Assembly: GCA_934101625.1 (NCBI GenBank)
Contig: CAKORV010000002.1
Location: forward strand, 1 to 64,000
DNA: 64,000 nt
From: an uncultured Bacilli bacterium
GTDB taxonomy: Bacteria > Bacillota_I > Bacilli_A > RF39 > UBA660
Reading direction: 5' to 3'
Below, piece after piece: positions 49,113 through 57,262 of the stretch (its first letter is position 1; each line of letters opens with the position of its first letter). The notes below the pieces were generated by a model. It ran no database searches. It was not told the origin of the DNA and worked only from the letters and a program-made list of their open reading frames with translations. The position numbers were made by a program, and so were the translations under genes.

Positions 49113-50232
49113 TCATTTTATAAATAATCGTAATAAATATTTGCAATATACTCATTCACAATCAAAACAGTTTGTAAAAAATGGATTTAAAGTTATTGTG
49201 TTCGCACCAAAGGCAATTAAATCATTAAGAAATTTATTTACTAATAAAAAAAAATTACAAATTGATGGAGTTAATATTGTAATTAATAAAAGAATTCCAT
49301 TTTCTAATTTTTTAAAAAAAACTCGATTTAATATCAATGGATATTTTTATTATTTATCCATAAAAAATGATATAATTAAGTTAATTAATAATGAAGATAT
49401 AATTTTTATTAATGCTCATAATTTTCATTGTGAGGGATATGCAGCATATTTATTAAAGAAGAAGTATCCTAAAATTAAAGTAACAATAACTTTTCATGGC
49501 AGTGATTTAGAATCCGAACTTTCTAATAAAAATGGAATATCAAGATTAATAAAAGTCTCTAAAGTCGTTGATAGCTATATTTGTGTTAGTGATAAATTAA
49601 CTAATAAATTAAAAAAAATTGGTGTTACAAATGTTAAAACGATTTACAATGGTGTTGAACTATATAAAATATTACCAAAGCAAAAAGAAAAGATTATTTG
49701 TACTACTGCAGATTTAATAAAATCTAAAAATATAAATATTATCATTGAGGCGTTCAAATATTTTTCTGTTAAATATAAAGATTATAAATTAGAAATAATA
49801 GGAGATGGTCCTTTAAGAAAGAATTTGGAAGCTTTAGTTTCTAAATATAATTTAAATAATAGTGTTTCTTTTACAGGAAACGTGCCTAATATTGAAGTAT
49901 TTAAACATATGAGTAAATCATTTTGCTTTATATTAACCAGTAAGCCAGAAGGTTTTGGAATTGTTTATGCAGAAGCGATGTATAATAAGTGTATTACGAT
50001 TGGTACTAAAGGTGAAGGAATTGATGGATTTATTAAAAATGGTCAAAATGGTTTTTTAGTAAATCCAGATGCAAAAGAAATTTCTGAGTTACTCATTGAT
50101 ATATTAAATAACAAATATGATAATAATAAAATTATTGAAAATTCATATAATGATGCAAAAAAATTAACTTGGGAAAGAAATGCAAATGAATATTTAAAAA
50201 TTGTAAATAACGAAAGGGGTGAATTTGAATGA
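49090..50232 (+). CDS. Glycosyltransferase family 4 protein
   Basis: A 380-residue GT-B enzyme. The N-terminal domain has the KVTITFHGSDLESELSNK segment and SYICVSDKLTNKLKKIGV, and the C-terminal donor site has KLEIIGDGPLRKNLEALV, SVSFTGNVPNIEVFKHM and LTSKPEGFGIVYAEAM with the E-x7-E type acidic residues. The C-terminus is complete. GGAGGAAATTAG precedes the ATG inside the previous gene. It overlaps the next gene by 4 bases. Confidence 0.92.
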   Translation: MKTIITLSHFINNRNKYLQYTHSQSKQFVKNGFKVIVFAPKAIKSLRNLFTNKKKLQIDGVNIVINKRIPFSNFLKKTRFNINGYFYYLSIKNDIIKLINNEDIIFINAHNFHCEGYAAYLLKKKYPKIKVTITFHGSDLESELSNKNGISRLIKVSKVVDSYICVSDKLTNKLKKIGVTNVKTIYNGVELYKILPKQKEKIICTTADLIKSKNINIIIEAFKYFSVKYKDYKLEIIGDGPLRKNLEALVSKYNLNNSVSFTGNVPNIEVFKHMSKSFCFILTSKPEGFGIVYAEAMYNKCITIGTKGEGIDGFIKNGQNGFLVNPDAKEISELLIDILNNKYDNNKIIENSYNDAKKLTWERNANEYLKIVNNERGEFE

Positions 50233-51353
50233 AAAAGATAAAAATATGTCATATTACTAGTGCACATAATAGATATGATGGCAGAATTTTTGCAAAACAA
50301 TGTACTTCTCTTGCAAAAAAATATGATGTGACTTTATTATGTTGTGATGAATTTGATGATGAAGTAAAAAATAATGTAAAAATAATATCCACAGGGAAAA
50401 AATTAAAAAATATTTATGAAAGATTATTTTTTTCTAAAAGATATTTGAAGAAAAAGTGTAATGAGATAAATGCAGACGTTTTTCAATTACATGACCCTGA
50501 ACTTTTATCACTTGTTAATTATTTGAAAAAAAAGAAAAAAATTGTGATTTTTGATTCACATGAAGACCACGTTTCATTGTTTTTAGAAAGGCAGTGGATA
50601 CCAAAAGTTTTTAGAAAAATACTTATGTATATTTATGCGTATTATGAAAGAAAAAATTTGAAAAAAATTGATTATGTAATATGTGCAGCAGATCATATAA
50701 AAGAAAGAATAAAGTTAATTAATATTAATTGTGATATAATACCTAATTATCCTATATTAGAAAATTCAATAGAGAAAAAGCAAGATGCTAATAAATTAAC
50801 ACTTTGTTTTGCTGGAACTATTAATAAATTTTGGAACCATGATGTAATTATTAAAGCTATTCAAGATATAGAAAATGTAAATTATTTATTAATAGGAAAC
50901 TGTTCTGAAGAATATAAAAATTATTTAAAAAGTATTGATAAAAATTGTAAAACAGTATTTAAAGGAAAATTATCTTACGAAGAAGTAAAAAAGAATTACT
51001 GTTTTTCAGATGTGGGAATTGCTCTTTGTTCATATAGACCTAATGTTGATTATAAAAATGGCAGTTTAGGTATAACAAAAATATTTGAGTTTATGATGTA
51101 TAAAATGCCAGTAATTTTTACTGATTTTAAAGTTTTTAAAAAAATAAATAATAAAAAGAAATATGGGATTGCAGTTAATCCTTATAACGTTACTGATGTT
51201 AAAAGTGCTATTTTAAAATTTAAAAATAATAGAAAAATAATTGAAGAATACGGAATAAATGGAAGAAGTTTAATAGAAACACAATACAATTGGAATGTAT
51301 TAGAAAAAAAGTTGTTTAATATATATGATTTTGTGTTATCAGAAAGGAAGTAA
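50229..51353 (+). CDS. Glycosyltransferase, GT-B fold
   Basis: A 374-residue glycosyltransferase of the GT4-like group. The start KKIKICHITSAHNRYDGRIF contains the common HxRxD/G-R-IF pattern, ADVFQLHDPELLSLVNYL and IVIFDSHEDHVSLFLERQ follow, and the C-terminal half has LTLCFAGTINKFWNHDVII and LGITKIFEFMMYKMPVIFTD. It is more divergent than the other two transferases but full length. It starts within the last bases of the preceding gene and ends 6 bases before the polymerase gene. Confidence 0.88.
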   Translation: MKKIKICHITSAHNRYDGRIFAKQCTSLAKKYDVTLLCCDEFDDEVKNNVKIISTGKKLKNIYERLFFSKRYLKKKCNEINADVFQLHDPELLSLVNYLKKKKKIVIFDSHEDHVSLFLERQWIPKVFRKILMYIYAYYERKNLKKIDYVICAADHIKERIKLININCDIIPNYPILENSIEKKQDANKLTLCFAGTINKFWNHDVIIKAIQDIENVNYLLIGNCSEEYKNYLKSIDKNCKTVFKGKLSYEEVKKNYCFSDVGIALCSYRPNVDYKNGSLGITKIFEFMMYKMPVIFTDFKVFKKINNKKKYGIAVNPYNVTDVKSAILKFKNNRKIIEEYGINGRSLIETQYNWNVLEKKLFNIYDFVLSERK

Positions 51354-51359
51354 CTAAAA

Positions 51360-52556
51360 ATGAAGATAGATAAAGTTAAAGAATTTTTATCCAAGTATTT
51401 GACTTATTTTTTGACATTATTGTTTTGTTTAAACTTAACATTTTTAAAAGACTTAGAGATTTTTCATTATATATATATAGGTGTCATTTGTTTATCTTTT
51501 ATTTTACTATTTTTAAATTACAAATATATAAATTTTAAAAATATAAAAAAATATTGGTATATTTGGTTATATTTATTTTTCAGAATTGTGTCTATATGTA
51601 TAAATGATAATTTTTTATTGAATTTTAAGGGATTTATTTATGAATGCTTTTTTTTGATAAATGTTAATTTTTTGTTAAATAAATCAAAAAAAGTAATTAA
51701 TATTAATGAGAATATAATTATAATTACAAATTTAGTTTTAAACGTTATATCAGTTATTTTTCAATATTTTATAAAGCAAGATTTTTCACGTGAATTATTT
51801 GGAATTTATTCAAATCCAAATGGATTAGCTATATTAACCTTGGTGAGCATTATTCTTTATTATAAAAAAAAGGAAAAAAAGGAAAAAAAATTTTTAAACA
51901 TTGTAAGTTTTAGTTATTACTTATTTTCAGTTGCAGTTATTTATGTATCATATTCAAGAACATGTATATATATATTGATAATATTGTTTATTATAAATTT
52001 TTTATTAAAGAAAAATCTTTTTGATATAAATAAACTAAAAAAATTTTCATTTATATGTATTTATTTCTTTTTGATCTTTTTTATAGCATTTTCCTATTTA
52101 CATAAAAATGAAATTGTCAGTACAAAATTCGAAAAAACAATTAATAATATTACTACCAATAGGTATTATTTATGGAAATATAGTTTATTTTCATTAGAGA
52201 ATAAACCTTTATTAGGAATAGGAAATCTTAATATTGGAGTGAATAGGTATAATCAAGTACCGAAAAAAATATTAAATTCTTTAGAAAAAAGTAGAGCAAA
52301 TAGACTTTCTATGAATAATAATCATAATGGCTATTTTCAATTACTTGTTTCAAGTGGATTGATATGTTTTATTTTATTTACGATATATATTTATAAATTA
52401 ATTATGTATACTTCTGATAAATATTTTTATTTAATACTTGCAATTTTGATAATTAATATTTTTGAAAATGAACTTATTATTTCAACATCGTTAGGAATGT
52501 TTTTGTTGGCATATTTTAACGTTGATAATAAAGGTTTAATAGGAGAAAGAAGATGA
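51360..52556 (+). CDS. O-antigen polymerase/ligase-like membrane protein (Wzy/WaaL type)
   Basis: A 398-residue protein with about ten membrane helices. The family's periplasmic loop is recognisable: NRYYLWKYSLFSLENKPLLG followed by GNLNIG, and then the MNNNHNGYFQLLVSSGLICF motif near the end, with the conserved His. It is phenylalanine- and isoleucine-rich, with very high A+T. With the flippase next door it completes a Wzx/Wzy-type assembly pathway, so polymerase is the likelier role. Ligation to the wall would be done by the LCP protein. Confidence 0.85.
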   Translation: MKIDKVKEFLSKYLTYFLTLLFCLNLTFLKDLEIFHYIYIGVICLSFILLFLNYKYINFKNIKKYWYIWLYLFFRIVSICINDNFLLNFKGFIYECFFLINVNFLLNKSKKVININENIIIITNLVLNVISVIFQYFIKQDFSRELFGIYSNPNGLAILTLVSIILYYKKKEKKEKKFLNIVSFSYYLFSVAVIYVSYSRTCIYILIILFIINFLLKKNLFDINKLKKFSFICIYFFLIFFIAFSYLHKNEIVSTKFEKTINNITTNRYYLWKYSLFSLENKPLLGIGNLNIGVNRYNQVPKKILNSLEKSRANRLSMNNNHNGYFQLLVSSGLICFILFTIYIYKLIMYTSDKYFYLILAILIINIFENELIISTSLGMFLLAYFNVDNKGLIGERR

Positions 52557-53818
52557 AAGAAAAAATACAAAAATTAATTAAAACTGGTTTTTTTTCAATT
52601 TATATATCTGAAATTTTAGCAAAAGTAATTACGATGTTTGGAGGAGTATTATTAGTCAGGTTAATGACTAAAGATGATTATGGTATTTATACATTAGTTC
52701 AAAATGCTTTATCTATGCTTTGTATTTTTGGAGATTTTGGAGCAGCTGATGCAACTTTGCAATTTGCATTAGAAAATGAAGAAAACCAAGACAAACAAAA
52801 TGGAATTTTCTTATTAGGAATAAAAATGTTATTATTTTCAACATTTTTATCTAGTGTGATAATTATAATTTCACCACTATTTTATCCATATAAGACAGAT
52901 TACATAGAAAAATTAACTATATTTATGTGTTTAATTCCATTTTTTAATGCAATGATAAATTATATTTCTATCGTATTAAGATCTAAAAAAGAAAATAATA
53001 AATTTTCGTTTTATCAAATTATAATTACAATTATTCATTATACTGTAATATTGGTATTTACAAAAATTTATGGTTTAAAAGGTGCCTTGTTTTCTCAATA
53101 TGTGTATAATATATTATTAATTATAATTGGTATATTAATATTAAAAAAAATGTTAAATTTAAAACATTTTGAAGAGATTAAACAACAAGAGAAAAAAGAT
53201 TTCTTTAAATTAGCTATTGGAACACAATTTAATCATACTTTAAATAATATGTTATATCAAATTGATATTTTTACTTTAAGCATTATGATTGCTTCTCCTG
53301 CTGATATTTCAATATATAAGGTTGCTACAGTAATACCAACGGCATTTGCTTTTTTGCCATTATGTTTAATGACATACCTTTTGCCAAATTTTATAGAACA
53401 TAATAAAGAAAAAGGTTGGATTAGGAACAAAACTAAAAAATTAATTTTGTATTCTTTTCCTTTCTATTTAATTATTACTATAGTATTCATTGGTTTATCT
53501 AAAAACATATTTTTAATTTTATATGGAAAACAATATGTAGATGCTTATTTGCCATTTTCTCTGTTGATGATAGGATTTTTATTTTCCGCTACAATTAAAT
53601 CTCCTATTTATAGTATTGCATATGTTTTACATAATATAAAATTTAATGTGTGTGTTAGTATAATTTCTTTAATTGCAAATTTTATTTTAAATATCATTTT
53701 TATTAAAATATTCGGAATAATAGGTGTAGCTATAAGTACATTAATTATAAATATTTTGGGTTCAATTGCTTCAATAATTTACATTTATAATGTAACAAAG
53801 GAGGTTAAAAATAAATAA
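52553..53818 (+). CDS. Oligosaccharide flippase (Wzx-like, MOP superfamily)
   Basis: A 421-residue polytopic membrane protein with 12 predicted helices. The N-terminus SIYISEILAKVITMFGGVLL and the VRLMTKDDYGIYTLVQNAL motif are typical of the polysaccharide-transport family, as is LRSKKENNKFSFYQI after the fourth helix. It would flip lipid-linked repeat units across the membrane. The gene overlaps the polymerase gene by 4 bases. A strong AAAGGAGG site near its end belongs to the following decayed acyltransferase. Confidence 0.92.
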   Translation: MKEKIQKLIKTGFFSIYISEILAKVITMFGGVLLVRLMTKDDYGIYTLVQNALSMLCIFGDFGAADATLQFALENEENQDKQNGIFLLGIKMLLFSTFLSSVIIIISPLFYPYKTDYIEKLTIFMCLIPFFNAMINYISIVLRSKKENNKFSFYQIIITIIHYTVILVFTKIYGLKGALFSQYVYNILLIIIGILILKKMLNLKHFEEIKQQEKKDFFKLAIGTQFNHTLNNMLYQIDIFTLSIMIASPADISIYKVATVIPTAFAFLPLCLMTYLLPNFIEHNKEKGWIRNKTKKLILYSFPFYLIITIVFIGLSKNIFLILYGKQYVDAYLPFSLLMIGFLFSATIKSPIYSIAYVLHNIKFNVCVSIISLIANFILNIIFIKIFGIIGVAISTLIINILGSIASIIYIYNVTKEVKNK

Positions 53819-54256
53819 AAAATTTAATAAAAAAATTTAAATTAAGAAAAATAAAATGTGGAAAGAATGTGTCATTTGGAGATGATGTACAAATAACTAA
53901 TTCTTCAAATATAATTATTGGAAATAATACGTATATAAATGGAGGTACTATTTTAGTTGGTAAAAATAGTAAAATTGTTATAGGTGATAATTGCTTAATA
54001 TCTTATAATGTACATTTAAGAACCAAAACTCATTGTTACAAAAATAAAAATATTTTAATTAATAAACAGGGGGGAATATGAAAAAGATATTATAATAGGC
54101 AATGATGTTTGGATTGGATATGGTATACAAATTCTTCCTGGAGTAAATGTTGGAGATGGTGCGGTAATAGGTGCTGGTGCGGTAGTTACTAAGAATGTTG
54201 AAAGTTATACAGTTGTTGCCGGTGTTCCTGCACGAAAAATAGGTGAAAGAAAATAG
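53815..54256 (+). pseudogene. Hexapeptide acyltransferase, frameshifted at a G6 run
   Basis: Two frames together encode a complete left-handed beta-helix acetyltransferase. The first half, with IIIGNNTYINGGTILVGKNS and NCLISYNVHLRTKTH, ends prematurely at 54081. The second half in the next frame has IIIGNDVWIGYGIQILPGV and VVAGVPARKIGERK to a stop at 54256. The shift falls in GGGGGG at 54069-54074: with five G residues the frame reads KQGEYEKD and continues. AAAGGAGG (53797-53804) is spaced for a start at the ATA at 53815, so the start codon may also be mutated. It is either decayed or phase-variable; a sequencing error in the G run is possible. Confidence 0.85.
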
Positions 54257-54358
54257 CTTATTTATTCAAACCTAAGGTTATTGCAAAATAAAAGATAAAA
54301 AAGTAATTATTGATAACTTCTATAACTTGTAAAGTTATCTATCTGAAAAATCAATTAT

Positions 54359-54454
54359 GTTAAAAAGGTATATGAAGAACTTAATTGGAAGGCTGAATTA
54401 AATTTAGAAGATATGTGTAGAGACTCTTATTTGTTTAATAAAAATAATAGATAA
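54359..54454 (+). pseudogene. 3' stump of a galE-like UDP-glucose 4-epimerase gene
   Basis: The last ~31 codons of an epimerase are recognisable: VKKVYEELNWKAELNLEDMC followed by RDSYLFNKNNR. They match the ...ELGWxAxxxLExMCxDxWxWQxxNP tail of GalE. There is no start codon, and no epimerase-like sequence could be found upstream in any frame to 54257. It marks a deletion or replacement at the right edge of the polysaccharide cluster. The surrounding 292-base gap between the acyltransferase relic and the Hpt-REC gene holds nothing else apart from a terminator and a promoter. Confidence 0.75.
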
Positions 54455-54479
54455 TTGAAGAAGTGTTCTTCAATTTTTC
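54454..54479 (+). terminator. Terminator at the end of the polysaccharide cluster
   Basis: ATTGAAGAA (54454-54462) pairs perfectly with TTCTTCAAT (54466-54474) around GTG, followed by TTTTCTTTT. Confidence 0.85.
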
Positions 54480-54490
54480 TTTTAAATAAG

Positions 54491-54519
54491 TTGAATTAAA
54501 TACTAAAATAAATTATAAT
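54491..54519 (+). promoter_or_regulatory. Promoter of the Hpt-REC gene
   Basis: TTGAAT (54491-54496) and TATAAT (54514-54519) are 17 bases apart, 29 bases before the ATG. Confidence 0.78.
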
Positions 54520-54548
54520 ATAGTTAGTAAATATATGGAGGTTATGTT

Positions 54549-55280
54549 ATGAATAAGGAATATTTAAGAAATATTGGAGTTAATGTTGATGAGGTTTTAG
54601 AATTTTGGGGAGATATAGATGCATATAATGATAATCTAATGGAATTTTTAAATAATATTGATGCTAGAATTAAAGAATTAGAGAGTTATAAAAATAATGG
54701 TGAAATAAGTAGTTATACAATTCTTGCACATAGTTTAAAGAGTGAGGCAAGATATTTAGGACTTAATAATTTATCTCAAATATTTTATAATCATGAACTT
54801 AAGGGTAAAGAAGGAAATATAGATTATATTAAAAATAATTTTTATGAAATAGAAAATGCAATAGGTAGTTTAAAAAGTAATATTAAAGATTATGCTAATA
54901 GTTTAAAAATTAAGAAAACTTTGCTTGTTGTAGATGATTCTAATATTATAATTAATTTTATAGAAAATATAGTTAAAAATGAATATAATGTAGTAAGAGC
55001 CAATAATGGTATTGAAGCTGTAAATAAAATAGAAGAGGGAATATATGCTATTTTGCTTGATTTAAATATGCCTAAATCAAATGGAATAGATGTATTAAAT
55101 TATTTAAAAGATAATGATTTAATGGAAAAGATACCTGTAGTTATAATTACTGGTAATAATACTAAGGAAGCAGTTAGTGAAGTAATTGGATATAATGTAG
55201 TTGATGTACTTAATAAACCTTTTACTGTTGATAATATTAAAAGAGTAATAACATTAATAGAAAACTTTCATACAAATTAA
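54549..55280 (+). CDS. Hpt-REC phosphorelay protein
   Basis: A 243-residue protein joining a histidine phosphotransfer domain to a receiver domain. The Hpt part (about 1-115) has the AHSLKSEARYLGL motif with phospho-accepting His61. The REC domain (about 123-240) has acidic Asp129/Asp130, phospho-accepting Asp171 in ILLDLNMPKSNGIDVL, Thr201 and Lys223 in LNKPFT. There is no output domain and no histidine kinase nearby, so it is a relay element within a larger pathway elsewhere. GGAGGTT precedes the ATG. The next gene starts 27 bases on and may be co-transcribed. Confidence 0.9.
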   Translation: MNKEYLRNIGVNVDEVLEFWGDIDAYNDNLMEFLNNIDARIKELESYKNNGEISSYTILAHSLKSEARYLGLNNLSQIFYNHELKGKEGNIDYIKNNFYEIENAIGSLKSNIKDYANSLKIKKTLLVVDDSNIIINFIENIVKNEYNVVRANNGIEAVNKIEEGIYAILLDLNMPKSNGIDVLNYLKDNDLMEKIPVVIITGNNTKEAVSEVIGYNVVDVLNKPFTVDNIKRVITLIENFHTN

Positions 55281-55306
55281 ATAATAAAAGATAAAAAGGT
55301 GGTTTT

Positions 55307-56200
55307 ATGACAACTAAAAGATTAAAGACTTTTTTTAAAATAGTTATACTTATGCTTATTATATTTGTATTAGAAGAAGGTTATATGTTATATACTAATA
55401 AAAAAAGTAAGGATGAAATGCTTCATAAGAGTAATGATTCTAGTTCTTTAATAGCGGATTTAGAAAATGAAATTAGTGTTTTAAATAATATACTTGAAGA
55501 AAATGATAATTTTTTAAATGAATTAAATAGTAAAAGAGATAGTATTACTGAAGAAATAGTAAGTGTAGAAGAAAAGATAAAAGAGATAGAAGAGTTAAAA
55601 GCAGCTATGGCTAGTAATAGTAAATATATAGATGGAGTTATTACTGTTAATCAGCATCCTAGTTATCCTACTGGATGTGAAAGTGTTGCATTATATATTT
55701 TACTTAGATATTATGGAGTAAATGTAAGTATTGATGATATTATAAGTTCTTTACCTAAAGGAGATTTACCACATTTAGTGAATGGAAAGTTTTATGGTGC
55801 TAATCCAGAAATTGAATTTGTGGGTAATCCTCTTACTGAGTATTCTTATGGAGTATATAATAAGCCAATAAGGGATGTTGCTGATATGTTTAAAAAGGGT
55901 GCTAAAACTAAAACTGGTAAGGATTTTGATGAAGTTTTAAAATTAGTAGATCAAGATAAACCGGTAATGGTATGGGCAACAATAAATATGATAGAGCCTT
56001 ATATATCAAGTAGATGGATAGATTCAAATGGTAATGTTGTTAAATGGAAAGCAAATGAACATGCACTTGTGGTTATAGGATACGATACAGATAATATTAT
56101 AGTAAGTGATCCTTATACAGGTTCAATAAGATACTATGATAGAAGTTTATTTATAAGTAGATATAATTACTTAGGAAAGAGGGCTGTTTGGTACGAATGA
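55307..56200 (+). CDS. Membrane-anchored C39-like peptidase-fold protein with coiled coil (copy 2)
   Basis: A 297-residue protein: one N-terminal membrane helix (FFKIVILMLIIFVLEEGYML), a coiled coil (about residues 45-100, DLENEISVLNNILEENDNFL and SVEEKIKEIEELKAAM), then a C39-like domain. The domain has SYPTGCESVALYILLRYYGV, GANPEIEFVGNPLTEYSYGV, KANEHALVVIGYD and VSDPYTGS, so Cys, His and Asp positions are all intact. It is a paralogue of the protein at 29190-29867, sharing the GANPExEFVGNP and KTGAKTKT-like blocks; only this copy has the coiled coil. AAGGTGG precedes the ATG. The following gene overlaps it by 4 bases. Confidence 0.88.
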   Translation: MTTKRLKTFFKIVILMLIIFVLEEGYMLYTNKKSKDEMLHKSNDSSSLIADLENEISVLNNILEENDNFLNELNSKRDSITEEIVSVEEKIKEIEELKAAMASNSKYIDGVITVNQHPSYPTGCESVALYILLRYYGVNVSIDDIISSLPKGDLPHLVNGKFYGANPEIEFVGNPLTEYSYGVYNKPIRDVADMFKKGAKTKTGKDFDEVLKLVDQDKPVMVWATINMIEPYISSRWIDSNGNVVKWKANEHALVVIGYDTDNIIVSDPYTGSIRYYDRSLFISRYNYLGKRAVWYE

Positions 56201-56469
56201 AAAAATATATAATTATGATTATTTTACTAATAAGTGCATTATGTACTTTAATAGTAATGAATAATAAACTTAAAAATGAGATAAATGATAGTAAAGAAAT
56301 TACAGAATTGAGATATAAAGATAGTGAGTCTCTTAATGATAAGAAAAAGGAACTAAATAATTCTATTGAAGCACAAAAGATTAAGATAAATGAATTAAAT
56401 ACTGAAATAGATTCTTTAAATAAAACATTAGATAGTAATAAAGAAAAATTAAAAGAGTTGGAGGGTTAA
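56197..56469 (+). CDS. Small membrane-anchored coiled-coil protein
   Basis: A 90-residue protein with an N-terminal membrane helix (YIIMIILLISALCTLIVM) followed by an uninterrupted coiled coil (KKKELNNSIEAQKIKINELN, TEIDSLNKTLDSNKEKLKEL). The ATG at 56197 overlaps the stop of the C39-like gene (ATGA). Because the C39-like neighbour also has a coiled coil after its membrane helix, the two may pair outside the membrane. An in-frame GTG upstream at 56188 is less likely. Family not recognised. Confidence 0.8.
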   Translation: MKKYIIMIILLISALCTLIVMNNKLKNEINDSKEITELRYKDSESLNDKKKELNNSIEAQKIKINELNTEIDSLNKTLDSNKEKLKELEG

Positions 56470-56470
56470 A

Positions 56471-57175
56471 ATGAAGAAAGTATTAAAAGTTTTATTAATT
56501 TTAATTCTTATAATTTTAGTTGGATTTTGTTATTATTTATTAAGAGTAAAAAGTTTTGATATTAATAAAAATGTTTATATTGATGAAAAAGATAAAGTTG
56601 AAGATTTAATGAATGAAATTAATAGACCATTAACTATGATGATATTAAGTAACTGTATAGATAATGAATATAGTAAAGAAGAATATGATTTAACTAAGAA
56701 TGAAAATTTATTAAGTCAAATCAAATATAAACAACAATTTACGATGGAGTATTATCTTAATAAAACTAAAAATTATGATAAATTTATGTTAGTTAATCAA
56801 GAAGGTAATGAAGATGAAGATGCATATGTTACTGATGAACAAGCAATAGCGTATTTAAATTATGATGACTTTAATAATTCTTATAAAGAGTTGTTTGGAA
56901 AAGACTTTAATATGAAAAATAGAGAATATAGTCCTTTTAAAAGTTTTGATGATAAAGGGTATGTTTATTATTCTAATAGAAGAAGTGGAAATAATGGGCT
57001 TTTTATAGTTTCTGATAATATAGATGCAATATTAAAGACTAATAATACTTATAAAGCTAAAGTTACTTTAAATTATAATGAGAGATTAAAAGAAAGACTT
57101 GATACAAATGAAATGATAATAGAATATAGTTATATAAACGATAAAATTGTTATTAAAAGTATAAGTTTTAAATAA
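56471..57175 (+). CDS. Hypothetical membrane-anchored protein, 234 residues
   Basis: I do not recognise this family. The N-terminus is a membrane helix (VLKVLLILILIILVGFCYYL). The extracytoplasmic part has a helical section (KVEDLMNEINRPLTMMILSN), an acidic patch (QEGNEDEDAYVTDEQAIAYL) and a C-terminal beta-rich section (YKAKVTLNYNERLKERL). There is no lipobox of correct position. It starts 1 base after the preceding stop and is the last of three genes for membrane-anchored proteins, so it probably acts with the C39-like protein. Confidence 0.78.
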   Translation: MKKVLKVLLILILIILVGFCYYLLRVKSFDINKNVYIDEKDKVEDLMNEINRPLTMMILSNCIDNEYSKEEYDLTKNENLLSQIKYKQQFTMEYYLNKTKNYDKFMLVNQEGNEDEDAYVTDEQAIAYLNYDDFNNSYKELFGKDFNMKNREYSPFKSFDDKGYVYYSNRRSGNNGLFIVSDNIDAILKTNNTYKAKVTLNYNERLKERLDTNEMIIEYSYINDKIVIKSISFK

Positions 57176-57180
57176 TGTAA

Positions 57181-57213
57181 AGAAAGTGAGTTTTTTGATT
57201 AAATTCACTTTCT
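57181..57213 (+). terminator. Hairpin after the C39-like operon
   Basis: AGAAAGTGA (57181-57189) pairs perfectly with TCACTTTCT (57205-57213). The loop is long and the T-run weak (ATATTTT), so termination is probable but not certain. Confidence 0.55.
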
Positions 57214-57262
57214 ATATTTTAAAAGATGTGGTATACTTTATTTAAGATAGGAGAGGAAAAGA

